Of a stretch of DNA of 64,000 bases, positions 21,221 to 33,091 are shown one piece after another. Numbering within the stretch: the stretch's first letter is position 1; each line of letters begins with the position of its first letter. The position numbers were made by a program, and so were the translations under genes. The stretch is from Gammaproteobacteria bacterium RIFCSPHIGHO2_02_FULL_42_43 (lineage in GTDB: Bacteria > Pseudomonadota > Gammaproteobacteria > Coxiellales > Coxiellaceae): assembly GCA_001801425.1 (NCBI GenBank), contig MGXR01000017.1, forward strand, positions 124,001 to 188,000, in the 5' to 3' direction. The notes below the pieces were generated by a model. It made no database searches and had not been told where the DNA came from. It was given only the letters and a program-made list of their open reading frames with translations.

Positions 21221-21418
21221 ATGATTTGCTTCGCAAATCCCGCTCTCTAACGATCGCGGCTCACATCTGAATTTAGATCGCGACTTCGAAAACTCAAATG
21301 ATTTGCTTCGCAAATCCCGCTCTCTAACGATCGCGGCTCACATCTGAATTTAGATCGCGACTTCGAAAACTCAAATGATTTGCTTCGCAAATCCCGCTCT
21401 CTAACGATCGCGGCTCAT
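21221..21418 (+). repeat. 77-bp tandem repeat, about 2.6 copies
   Basis: atgatttgcttcgcaaatcccgctctctaacgatcgcggctca... starts at 21221, 21298, 21375. Confidence 0.95.
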
Positions 21419-21641
21419 TTCTATTTTATGCGCGTGCTTCTGTGGATTTTTGTTCATACGTAAAATCGCTGCAGTTCAAAGAAATTAACGTATTTTAGCA
21501 GCAACTACTGAATGATATCGACAATAACACTCAATAATCAAAAAAGCACGCAAAATACACTCAAAAAACGCCAAAAAGACAGCTTAAAAAACTCGCAATA
21601 AACCTAGCAAAAATAGCGAAAAAACGCCTATTTTATGATAG

Positions 21642-24657
<3,016 letters not shown>

Positions 24658-24706
24658 AAGTACCTGCAATATAAGATGGTGACCACCTCAAATTACAGGT
24701 ACTTTT

Positions 24707-24865
24707 CAGCAATTCCCGGTGAATGCTTTGGCTGACTCAAATTTTCAGATTTACAGGAGTTTCGCAGCAAGCGAAACTCTCATTACGCGATGGGGAATTC
24801 TCAAGGGGGAGAACCGCGATTCTCCCCCTTGAGTGCAAGCGCGAATTTATTGCCGGGAATTGCTG
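24707..24865. repeat. Multi-hairpin interspersed repeat, divergent copy C
   Basis: Outer stem cagcaattcccgg/ccgggaattgctg (24707-24719/24853-24865), inner stems 24757-24779 and 24800-24833, linker tcattacgcgatgggg. Confidence 0.7.
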
Positions 24866-24872
24866 GGTGCTT

Positions 24873-26216
24873 TTACCCCACCACAACCGTTACCATTTCG
24901 CTCGGATGAATTGATTTTTGAAAAGCGTTTTTCACTTGATCGGATGTCACATCAGATACATTTTTTTCATACGTGTCTAAAAAATCCAGCGGACGATGAT
25001 AAAAAGCCATATTCGCGACAACCGCTAAAATATTTTTATTTGACGAAAAAGTCGTTGGAAAATATCCAATCAAAAATTGTTTAGCGCTTTGCAATTGAAA
25101 ATCACTCGGGCCATTATTCACAAACTGCTTGAGCAATTGTTGCGTCAACCGCTCAGATTGTGCGAGCGACGCTGTTTTGGTTTGCAATCCAATTAAAAAT
25201 GGCCCGCGATAACGCAACGGATTAAAATCACTTGTCACTGAATACGCCAATCCGTTTTTTTCTCGAATATTATCGTACAAAATCGATGTCATCGGCATAC
25301 CACCTAAAATAGTATTACCAATCATCAACGGAAAATATTCCGGATTTTCTCGAGAAATACCCACCTGACCCAACAACAGCGTGCTTTGTTTTGAGGGGAA
25401 ATGAATTCTGATCGTGCGCGCTTGTGATAACATCGCGACGGGATTCCACATTTTTGCAGTGTCGCCTGCGGGAATCTCGCCTGCAATTGTCGCAGCAATC
25501 GCTTTGGCTTGCACTTCAGTGATATCGCCCACTAAAATCAAATTTGCATTCGCACCAACATAATATTGTCGATAAAATTGCTGTAATTGTGCGCGCGTGA
25601 TCGCTGCAACAGTTTTTTCATTACCCAATGGATTGTGCGCATACGGAAATTCGCCATACAATGCCGCATAAAATTGATTTTTAGCCACTTGCCAAGGATC
25701 TTCTTGCTGTGATTTTAATGCCGCGATGATCTGACTTTTCACGCGCGGTAATTCTGTTGGCGCAAAAGTCGGGGATGATAAAATTTTTCGAAATAAAGTA
25801 ATAGCAGTCGATAATTTTTTTTCATCCACTAACGTGCGCAGTGTCATGCCCGCATTATCGCGATTCGAAAATGTTTGCACTTCTGCGCCAATATTTTCAA
25901 ATTGATTGGCGATTTGCTGCGCCGTTAATCCTTGCACGCCCTGATCCAGCATCGCGCTCGTGAGTGTTGCCAATCCAAATTGTTTTCCATCACGTGCCGA
26001 ACCCGCATCCGCCACCCACTCCACATCCAACGTCGGCAATTCTGTGCGCTGCACAAAAAACACGCGCGTTTTATTCGGCAATTCCCAATGTTGTATGGAC
26101 AACACTGGCTGAGTAACAGCCATGGCAGAGGTGAGAAAAATTAAGAGAATGCTGATACTTTGTATTACTGAAACACACAATTTTGAGCTGATTTTTTCTA
26201 TAAAATGCAATTTCAT
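24873..26216 (-). CDS. M16 family peptidase-like protein, probably non-catalytic subunit
   Basis: M16 fold motifs; LTSAMLDQGVQGLTAQQIANQFENIGAEV without HxxEH. Confidence 0.85.
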   Translation of the reverse strand: MKLHFIEKISSKLCVSVIQSISILLIFLTSAMAVTQPVLSIQHWELPNKTRVFFVQRTELPTLDVEWVADAGSARDGKQFGLATLTSAMLDQGVQGLTAQQIANQFENIGAEVQTFSNRDNAGMTLRTLVDEKKLSTAITLFRKILSSPTFAPTELPRVKSQIIAALKSQQEDPWQVAKNQFYAALYGEFPYAHNPLGNEKTVAAITRAQLQQFYRQYYVGANANLILVGDITEVQAKAIAATIAGEIPAGDTAKMWNPVAMLSQARTIRIHFPSKQSTLLLGQVGISRENPEYFPLMIGNTILGGMPMTSILYDNIREKNGLAYSVTSDFNPLRYRGPFLIGLQTKTASLAQSERLTQQLLKQFVNNGPSDFQLQSAKQFLIGYFPTTFSSNKNILAVVANMAFYHRPLDFLDTYEKNVSDVTSDQVKNAFQKSIHPSEMVTVVVG

Positions 26217-27577
26217 TTTTTAGGCTCCAGGGTGACAACTGTTAACCCACCTTTGTGAAAATATTGTTGCGCTACTTGTTGCACATCGTCCGGTGTCACC
26301 GCTTGCGCTGCCTGAATCAATGTGTCGGCTGTTTTCCACGACAATCCCGCCATTTCTGGCACACCCAATGTAGTCGCCTGTTGCATCAAAGAATCTTGAC
26401 TGTAAACATATTCAGAAACCAACTGCGCCTTCGCGCGATTCAACGCCGCTTCTGGCAACAGTGTATCTGCCAACGCATGCATTTGATCTAATATCCCCTT
26501 TTCTAATAATTTACTGGTATTGGTTGGTGTTGCAGAAATAGTAAATAGCGTTGGAAATAAACCATAAGGGTTGTATTCCACATCCACTGACGTCGCCAAT
26601 TTTTTTTCATGCACCAATTCATTCACCAACACGGAATTTTCACCGCTGCCCAAAATACCCGCTGCCAACAATAATGCTGCAATTTGTTTTTGATTAACGG
26701 GATTGATGGTTGCCAATGTCGGCACAGAATATCCCATCACCAACCAGGATAATTGCACAGGCAAATTCACCGTATCATGGCGTTTACCGGAATGACGAAT
26801 CGCATTTTGTTTTTGTAAAATCGGCAATATAGAAGATTGGATGCCACCAAAATACTGTTTTGCCAGCGCAAAAACAACATCTGGCTTCACATCACCCACC
26901 ACAATCAGCACCGCATTATTCGGCGCATAATAAGTTTGATACCAAGTGCGCACCACATTCGGCGTTAAATGCTCGATGTCCGTCATCCAGCCAATCACGG
27001 GATGATGATACGGTTTTGTTTCAAATGCGGTAGAACGAAATGTTTCATACGCCAACGCGCGCGGATCATCCTCAACACGCATGCGCCGCTCTTCCATCAC
27101 AATTTTCTTTTCTTGTTCGAATTGCGCAGGATCAAACGTCATGTTATGCATGCGATCCGCCTCTAATTGAAATACCGTCGACAACGCGGTAACTGGAACC
27201 GTTTCGTAATACATCGTGTAATCTTCCGTCGTCATCGCATTGGCATCACCGCCCTGTGTCACAATCAATCGATTGAATTCTCCAGATTTAAATTTTTGCG
27301 TGCCGCGAAACATCCAATGTTCGAGAAAATGTGAGATACCGGTTTCGCCCTCAGACTCATACGCGCCACCCACCTTGTACCACAATGAACAAAACGCCAC
27401 CGGCGCACGATGATCTTCACGCACAATCACTTTAAGCCCATTGGTCAATTGAAGTTCTTGCGTGGTTGCTGAAAAAACCGGGGCTGAAATAATAACGCAA
27501 ATGAACAGCAGCGCTTTTCGTATGGTCTTGAACATCCTGCATTCATCCTGGGTGTGATCAGCTTCTCCCGCTTTCAT
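26213..27577 (-). CDS. M16 family zinc peptidase, catalytic
   Basis: GISHFLEHWMFRGT (HxxEH). Likely start near 27532 (MFKTIRKALL). Confidence 0.9.
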   Translation of the reverse strand: MKAGEADHTQDECRMFKTIRKALLFICVIISAPVFSATTQELQLTNGLKVIVREDHRAPVAFCSLWYKVGGAYESEGETGISHFLEHWMFRGTQKFKSGEFNRLIVTQGGDANAMTTEDYTMYYETVPVTALSTVFQLEADRMHNMTFDPAQFEQEKKIVMEERRMRVEDDPRALAYETFRSTAFETKPYHHPVIGWMTDIEHLTPNVVRTWYQTYYAPNNAVLIVVGDVKPDVVFALAKQYFGGIQSSILPILQKQNAIRHSGKRHDTVNLPVQLSWLVMGYSVPTLATINPVNQKQIAALLLAAGILGSGENSVLVNELVHEKKLATSVDVEYNPYGLFPTLFTISATPTNTSKLLEKGILDQMHALADTLLPEAALNRAKAQLVSEYVYSQDSLMQQATTLGVPEMAGLSWKTADTLIQAAQAVTPDDVQQVAQQYFHKGGLTVVTLEPKK

Positions 27578-27583
27578 AAAGAA

Positions 27584-27735
27584 TTTTCATCTTTGGGTGA
27601 TATTGAATGATAATTTGCCTCGAAAATGCTCATTGACTGATGTGTCAACTGCGCTTTTCTCACCAAATTATCATTCAATCTCACCTCAAATCTGAAAATT
27701 TAAGTCAATCAACCTTCAGAGCGGGAACTACTGAG
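27584..27735 (-). repeat. ~150-bp interspersed repeat, family B copy 1
   Basis: gaattttcatctttgggtgatattgaatgataattt...aaattatcattcaatctcacctcaaatctgaaaatttaag; near-identical to the reverse complement of 29334-29488. Confidence 0.9.
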
Positions 27736-27737
27736 GT

Positions 27738-28682
27738 GTGATAAGATTCCTTTATCTTAGAGGGTGTGCGCTCATGTTTCAATTTTTAAAATCAAAAAGC
27801 GAAAAGAAAGGTTGGTTTCAACAATTTCGCGATGGTGTCAGCAACCTCATTCTCGGAAAAAAAATCATCGATGCAGCGTTAATCACATCACTCGAAACAC
27901 TGCTACTTTCCTCGGATATCGGCATAGAATGCACGGATATTCTCATCAATAAAATTACGGAGCGTGTCGATCGAAAACAATTGTCTGACCCTGCTGCATT
28001 AATGCAAGCGTTGCAAGCGGAGATGATAGCGTTACTCAAACCGTATGAAAAACCATTGGTGATTGATCATCAACCTTTCGTCATTCTCATGGTTGGAGTC
28101 AACGGCGCCGGAAAAACGACTTCCATTGCGAAAATCGCGCATTATTTTCAACAGCAGGGAAAATCGGTAATGCTTGCCGCGGGCGATACTTTTCGCGCTG
28201 CCGCCATTGAACAATTGCAGGCGTGGGGTGAGCGTAACCAAGTTACCGTCATCGCACAACAACCCGGTGCCGACAGCGCTTCCGTTATTTACGACGCACT
28301 GCAGTCTGCTGTTTCGAAAAAAATAGATATTCTCATTGCTGACACAGCGGGTCGATTACACACCCAGGCACATCTCATGAACGAACTCAAAAAAATAAAA
28401 CGCGTGATGCAAAAAATGGATGCGAGTGCACCGCAGGAAACCATGCTCATCGTTGATGCCACTATCGGTCAAAATGCATTGAATCAAGCGCGCGAATTTC
28501 ATGAAGCCATTGGATTAAATAGTATCACTGTGACAAAATTAGATGGAACTGCCAAAGGCGGTATGGTATTTGCCATCACACAAAAAACGGGGTTGCCCAT
28601 TCGTTTTATTGGTGTCGGCGAAAAAATGGATGATCTCAAACCGTTTGACGCTACTCGGTTTGTAACGGAAATTTTTAGTTAG
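27738..28682 (+). CDS. ftsY: Signal recognition particle receptor FtsY
   Basis: ILMVGVNGAGKTTSIAKIAHYF, AAGDTFRAAAIEQL, DTAGRLHTQ, TKLDGTAKGGM. Likely start 27774. Confidence 0.95.
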   Translation: MIRFLYLRGCALMFQFLKSKSEKKGWFQQFRDGVSNLILGKKIIDAALITSLETLLLSSDIGIECTDILINKITERVDRKQLSDPAALMQALQAEMIALLKPYEKPLVIDHQPFVILMVGVNGAGKTTSIAKIAHYFQQQGKSVMLAAGDTFRAAAIEQLQAWGERNQVTVIAQQPGADSASVIYDALQSAVSKKIDILIADTAGRLHTQAHLMNELKKIKRVMQKMDASAPQETMLIVDATIGQNALNQAREFHEAIGLNSITVTKLDGTAKGGMVFAITQKTGLPIRFIGVGEKMDDLKPFDATRFVTEIFS

Positions 28683-28683
28683 T

Positions 28684-29331
28684 ATGATAGAGTTTTCCAG
28701 CGTTTCAAAAACTTATTCAAATCACGTTGCGCTCTCATCGGTCTCTTTTGATATTGATCGCGCAGAAATGGTGTTTTTAACCGGTCATTCAGGTGCTGGG
28801 AAATCTACTATTTTAAAATTAGTCATGCGTATTGAAGAACCAACGCAGGGACAAATTACCGTTGATCAATTTAATGTAACTCAATTATCGAAGCGACACA
28901 TTCCTTTGCTGCGCCGCAACATTGGCATGGTGTATCAAAATCCACAACTGCTGGCGCAACATACCGTATTTGATAATGTCGCACTGCCGCTCATGATTCG
29001 CGGATTTCATCATCGTGAAATAAAAAAACGGGTGCAAGCAGCGTTGGATAAAGTGGGTTTGCTATCCAAAGAAAAATTATTGCCAGCAGTGTTGTCGTGC
29101 GGTGAACAACAACGCGTTGGCATCGCACGCGCCGTTGTTGGTAAGCCCGATATTTTACTCGCCGATGAACCCACGGGTAATTTAGATCCCGCATTATCTT
29201 TGGGAATTCTGCGATTATTTGAAGCGTTTAATGCGGTCGGCGTGACAGTTTTAATTGCGACACATGATTTGCCGCTCATCGCGCAAATGCCCTATCGCAT
29301 GATTGCTATTGAAAACGGTGAAATACGATGA
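28684..29331 (+). CDS. ftsE: Cell division ATP-binding protein FtsE
   Basis: MIEFSSVSKTYSNHVALSSVSFDI, GHSGAGKSTILKLVMR, LLADEPTGNLDP; between ftsY and ftsX. Confidence 0.94.
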   Translation: MIEFSSVSKTYSNHVALSSVSFDIDRAEMVFLTGHSGAGKSTILKLVMRIEEPTQGQITVDQFNVTQLSKRHIPLLRRNIGMVYQNPQLLAQHTVFDNVALPLMIRGFHHREIKKRVQAALDKVGLLSKEKLLPAVLSCGEQQRVGIARAVVGKPDILLADEPTGNLDPALSLGILRLFEAFNAVGVTVLIATHDLPLIAQMPYRMIAIENGEIR

Positions 29332-29333
29332 TA

Positions 29334-29488
29334 GTAGTTTTCGCTCCAAAGGTTGATTAACTTAAATTTTCAGATTTGAGGTGAGATTGAATGATAATTT
29401 GGCGAGAAAAGCGCAGTTGACACGAAAGTCAATGAGCATTTTCGAGTTAAATTATCATTCAATATCACCCAAAGATGAAAATTCTTTT
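29334..29488 (+). repeat. ~155-bp interspersed repeat, family B copy 2, at ftsE/ftsX junction
   Basis: Flanked by 23-bp direct repeat gaaaa[ct]ggtgaaatacgatgata at 29311-29333 and 29489-29511. Confidence 0.9.
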
Positions 29489-29505
29489 GAAAATGGTGAA
29501 ATACG

Positions 29506-30429
29506 ATGATACATCATTGGCTCATTGCGCACGTACGCGCATTTCGATCTGCAATTCATGCATTCGTGAGAGCGCCTTTAACCAATGCAATGACTATTTT
29601 GGTTATTGCCATCGCTATTGCATTGCCGCTGGGATTTTTTGTGTTACTTAAAAATATTGAGGTGGTGAGTCACGCTCAGCAAACCAATGCGCCCAGCATT
29701 TCTTTGTATTTACAAGTTAGCGCTACACAAAATGATATCGACACACTCATTAAAAATTTAAATCAAGATAACCGCGTCCAAAAAATTACGTATATTTCAT
29801 CGGAACAAGGATTAAAATCATTTGAGAAAAAAACGATGTTTCATAATGTTTCCGCGTTTCTATCAAATAATCCCATCCCTGCGGTTGTCATCGTTTATCC
29901 AAACGCTGCCAATCGAAATACAGTGGCGATGAATACATTATATGCTTCTTTGAAAACACTTCCGCTCGTGGACACTGCACAACTCGACGCTCAATGGATC
30001 ACTCGGTTAAATAACATCGTGCATCTCGGTAATCAACTGAGCAAAGCATTATCCATTTTGTTTGCCTGCAGCATTTTATTGATTGTCGGTCATGCGCTAC
30101 GTGAATCACTGTCATATCATACAACGGATATTCAGATATTCAGATTGTTGGGCGCAACATCAGGATACATTCGACGACCGCTCTTGTATCAAGGATGGCT
30201 GTATGGATTATGTGGCGCACTCGGTGCTGCCGCTTTGGTTCAATTGTTGCTGTGGACGATGCAAGACTCCATCGCGCAATTGGCACAAAGCTATCAAACT
30301 CATTTTCAATTAATCATGATTTCAAGAGTGGATATAATTGCGCTAACCCTCGTTGCTTCACTGTTGGGATGGCTGGGCGCTTGGATGATCGCCGTGCGTT
30401 TTATCAATCGGTCCGAGTTGTCGAGGTAA
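29506..30429 (+). CDS. ftsX: Cell division protein FtsX
   Basis: FtsX permease: RAPLTNAMTILVIAIAIALPLGFFVLLKN, LRESLSYHTTDIQIFRLLGATSGYIRRPLLYQGWLYG. Confidence 0.92.
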   Translation: MIHHWLIAHVRAFRSAIHAFVRAPLTNAMTILVIAIAIALPLGFFVLLKNIEVVSHAQQTNAPSISLYLQVSATQNDIDTLIKNLNQDNRVQKITYISSEQGLKSFEKKTMFHNVSAFLSNNPIPAVVIVYPNAANRNTVAMNTLYASLKTLPLVDTAQLDAQWITRLNNIVHLGNQLSKALSILFACSILLIVGHALRESLSYHTTDIQIFRLLGATSGYIRRPLLYQGWLYGLCGALGAAALVQLLLWTMQDSIAQLAQSYQTHFQLIMISRVDIIALTLVASLLGWLGAWMIAVRFINRSELSR

Positions 30430-30509
30430 TCGGTATACCGATTGATTTATGTAAAGATACAATCGACATACCGATTTATTTATGCCATAATACAATCAGT
30501 ATATCGATT
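30428..30509. promoter_or_regulatory. Three 16-bp palindromic operator-like sites spaced 33 bp
   Basis: AATCGGTATACCGATT (30428), AATCGACATACCGATT (30461), AATCAGTATATCGATT (30494). Confidence 0.7.
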
Positions 30510-31794
30510 GTATGAGGAAATGATGTTCACCATTCTAAGTCGCTGGAATCGCTGGGGTAGCGCCACGCTTTCCAGTGGTATTGCGCGACAAATAACCCGG
30601 AATATCTACCCGGTGATACACACAAAAGAGATTGTCGTGTTGATCGGCATGCGTCGCGCTGGTAAAACAACAATCTTATTTCAGCTCATGGATCATCTTG
30701 AATCGTCTGGTATTCCGAAAGAAGCCATGTTGCACGTTAATTTCGAGGAGCCTGCATTAGCCGCCAACCTCAACACCGATTTTTTAGACGAACTGTATAA
30801 CGACTATCGCGCAAACATTTTTCCGAAAGGGAAAGCGTATTTGTTTTTTGATGAAATTCAAAATGTACCTCAATGGGAACGCTGGGTACGCGCACGCAAT
30901 GAATCCGAAGAAATAAAAATATTTTTAACGGGCTCATCTGCAAATTTAATGTCGCGTGAATTAGGCACTGTACTCACCGGGCGTCATGTTTCTTTTATAG
31001 TTAGTCCACTCTGTTTTTCTGAATATTTGCAATTTCAGAAAATAGATGTGCCAGCAAAAAAAACAAAGTTGCCCGCATCACACGATATTCAATTTGCATT
31101 AGAAAAATATTTACAATGGGGCGGGCTTCCGGAAGTCGTATTAAGCCAATCAGATGATCGACGCGAGTTATTATTAAGACAATACTTTGATGACCTGCTT
31201 TTCAAAGATGTGGCCATGCGTCATGAAATTCGCGATATTGCTTTATTGCGACATCTTGCGGTGTATTTAATGACTCAAACCGCAAGCCTGGTTTCTTTTC
31301 ATCGTATCGCCAAACAATTTTCAATTTCCATTGAAAAAGCGGGAACCTACTGCGTCTTTTTACAAGAAGCATTTTTAATAGACTGTTTATCTTTTTTTAG
31401 CCTGAAAACAGCAGAACGCAATCGCCATCCATTTAAAGTGCATGCCGCAGATTTGGGATTACGCAATATAATTGCGTTGTCAGGCTCACCAGATCGAGGG
31501 CGATTAATCGAAACTGCCGTATTCCATCAACTGAGAAATAAATTTAAAAACGAACTGTACTACTGGAAAGGAAAACATGAAATCGATTTTTTGCGTCGCG
31601 AAAAAAATGTTGTGAAAGAATTAATTCAGGTGGCGCAAAAAATAGATAAAGAAGAAATCGTAAAAAGAGAATTTTCTGCATTAAAAGAGGCAAGCGAACA
31701 CTTTAAAACCGCGCACACCACATTCATTGTGGAAAAAATATCAAAAAAAATGCCGAATAACATCATGCCGCTATGGTTATTCCTGTTGAGTTAA
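30442..31794 (+). CDS. AAA ATPase with DUF4143 domain
   Basis: VVLIGMRRAGKTTILFQLMDHL, LFFDEIQNVPQWERWVR, LTGSSANLMSRELGTVLTGR. Likely start 30520. Confidence 0.88.
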   Translation: MIYVKIQSTYRFIYAIIQSVYRLYEEMMFTILSRWNRWGSATLSSGIARQITRNIYPVIHTKEIVVLIGMRRAGKTTILFQLMDHLESSGIPKEAMLHVNFEEPALAANLNTDFLDELYNDYRANIFPKGKAYLFFDEIQNVPQWERWVRARNESEEIKIFLTGSSANLMSRELGTVLTGRHVSFIVSPLCFSEYLQFQKIDVPAKKTKLPASHDIQFALEKYLQWGGLPEVVLSQSDDRRELLLRQYFDDLLFKDVAMRHEIRDIALLRHLAVYLMTQTASLVSFHRIAKQFSISIEKAGTYCVFLQEAFLIDCLSFFSLKTAERNRHPFKVHAADLGLRNIIALSGSPDRGRLIETAVFHQLRNKFKNELYYWKGKHEIDFLRREKNVVKELIQVAQKIDKEEIVKREFSALKEASEHFKTAHTTFIVEKISKKMPNNIMPLWLFLLS

Positions 31795-31797
31795 AAA

Positions 31798-32940
31798 CTA
31801 TAATAAATCATCATTCCATAATTTTTCTAAAAAATATTTCCAATGTATAATATCAATCCCCTCTTCTTTGCGATGTATGAGATCATGACTAATAACCATG
31901 TATTTTTTACAAATATTTTCTTGTTTTAATAAACGAATGCCTTTGAGGTGCTTATCGTGAATTTTATCGGCCGATTTTACTTCAATTGCAATATCATCAC
32001 CCACGATAAAATCAACTTCTTGGTGTTGTTGTGATTGCCAATAAGATAATGGTGATCTTAGCCGGCGATAACTCAAATAAGCGCGCAACTCAAGCGCAAT
32101 AAAATGCTCAAATGCCCGCCCGTAAACATCGCTGGTTTTTTCTAATGATTGCACACCAGACAACGTATGCTTAACGCCACAATCAAATAAATAAAATTTT
32201 GCGGTACTCATTGCTTTTCGCTTCATTGTTTTAGTCCATGCCGGCACTAAAAAGCCAATAAACGTATCTTCTAAGATATGGTAATACTCACGCACAGTTG
32301 AAATGGGAATTCCTGCGTCGTTGGCAACAGAACTAAAATTCAAAATATTCCCACTCGTCAACGCTGCCAATTTTAAAAATCTCGCGAAGCTCGGTATTTT
32401 TCGAACCAATGATTCCGCTTGAATTTCTTCTTTCAAATAAGTGTCGACATAAGCATGCAATTCTTCGGCGGGTTTTTCACTCGAATAAACGGCAGGCAAT
32501 CCGCCAAATTGCAAGTACCGCATCAAATCAAAATCAGGAATTTCGGTGCTGACCAACGGAAATAAATTTGCTTCCCAGGCGCGCCCCGCCAGTAAATTAA
32601 CATGCTGTTGACGCAATGAACGCGCACTACTGCCTGTCAATAAAAATTTGATATTGCGCGTTTCAATCAGTCGATGCACTTCATTCAGCAACATAGGAAC
32701 ACGCTGCACCTCATCAACAACGACGTATTCGAAATTTGATGCAGCATCAATCATTGATTCCAGCTGGTGTGGCTGCGCTGAAAGTTGCAAATACAAATCA
32801 CTGCGCAATAAATCAAAAACAATCGCGGAATCTCGAAATTCGTGCCGAATTAAGAAGGATTTTCCGGTCGCGCGCGGCCCAAACAAGAAAAATGACTTGT
32901 TTTTCAATAAATTATGTAAATTTAGTTGTCGTTGAAACAT
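31798..32940 (-). CDS. AAA ATPase with DUF4143 domain
   Basis: FFLFGPRATGKSFLIRHEF, VVVDEVQRVPMLLNEVHRLIE, LLTGSSARSLRQQHVNLLAGR. Confidence 0.88.
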   Translation of the reverse strand: MFQRQLNLHNLLKNKSFFLFGPRATGKSFLIRHEFRDSAIVFDLLRSDLYLQLSAQPHQLESMIDAASNFEYVVVDEVQRVPMLLNEVHRLIETRNIKFLLTGSSARSLRQQHVNLLAGRAWEANLFPLVSTEIPDFDLMRYLQFGGLPAVYSSEKPAEELHAYVDTYLKEEIQAESLVRKIPSFARFLKLAALTSGNILNFSSVANDAGIPISTVREYYHILEDTFIGFLVPAWTKTMKRKAMSTAKFYLFDCGVKHTLSGVQSLEKTSDVYGRAFEHFIALELRAYLSYRRLRSPLSYWQSQQHQEVDFIVGDDIAIEVKSADKIHDKHLKGIRLLKQENICKKYMVISHDLIHRKEEGIDIIHWKYFLEKLWNDDLL

Positions 32941-33091
32941 AAAAATTTCGCAACTCTATTGCTAATAATTATATAAAATTTACAAGGGAGTTGTCAATTT
33001 TATAAAGTTCTCAATGCCGAAAACCCGCCTATCCTTGTGTCAACCCGTCAAAAATGTGCTAGAATTCCGTCCACAAACGAGGTAACTATCA

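Noticed and set aside
21221-21418. 77-bp repeats as possible CRISPR or plasmid iterons
   Set aside because: No spacer variation, no Rep gene; a simple tandem duplication next to chromosomal gyrB.
30442-30519. In-frame 11-residue repeat peptide at the DUF4143 ATPase N-terminus
   Set aside because: Depends on a TTG start and is just translation of the 33-bp palindrome repeat; the ATG at 30520 is more likely.
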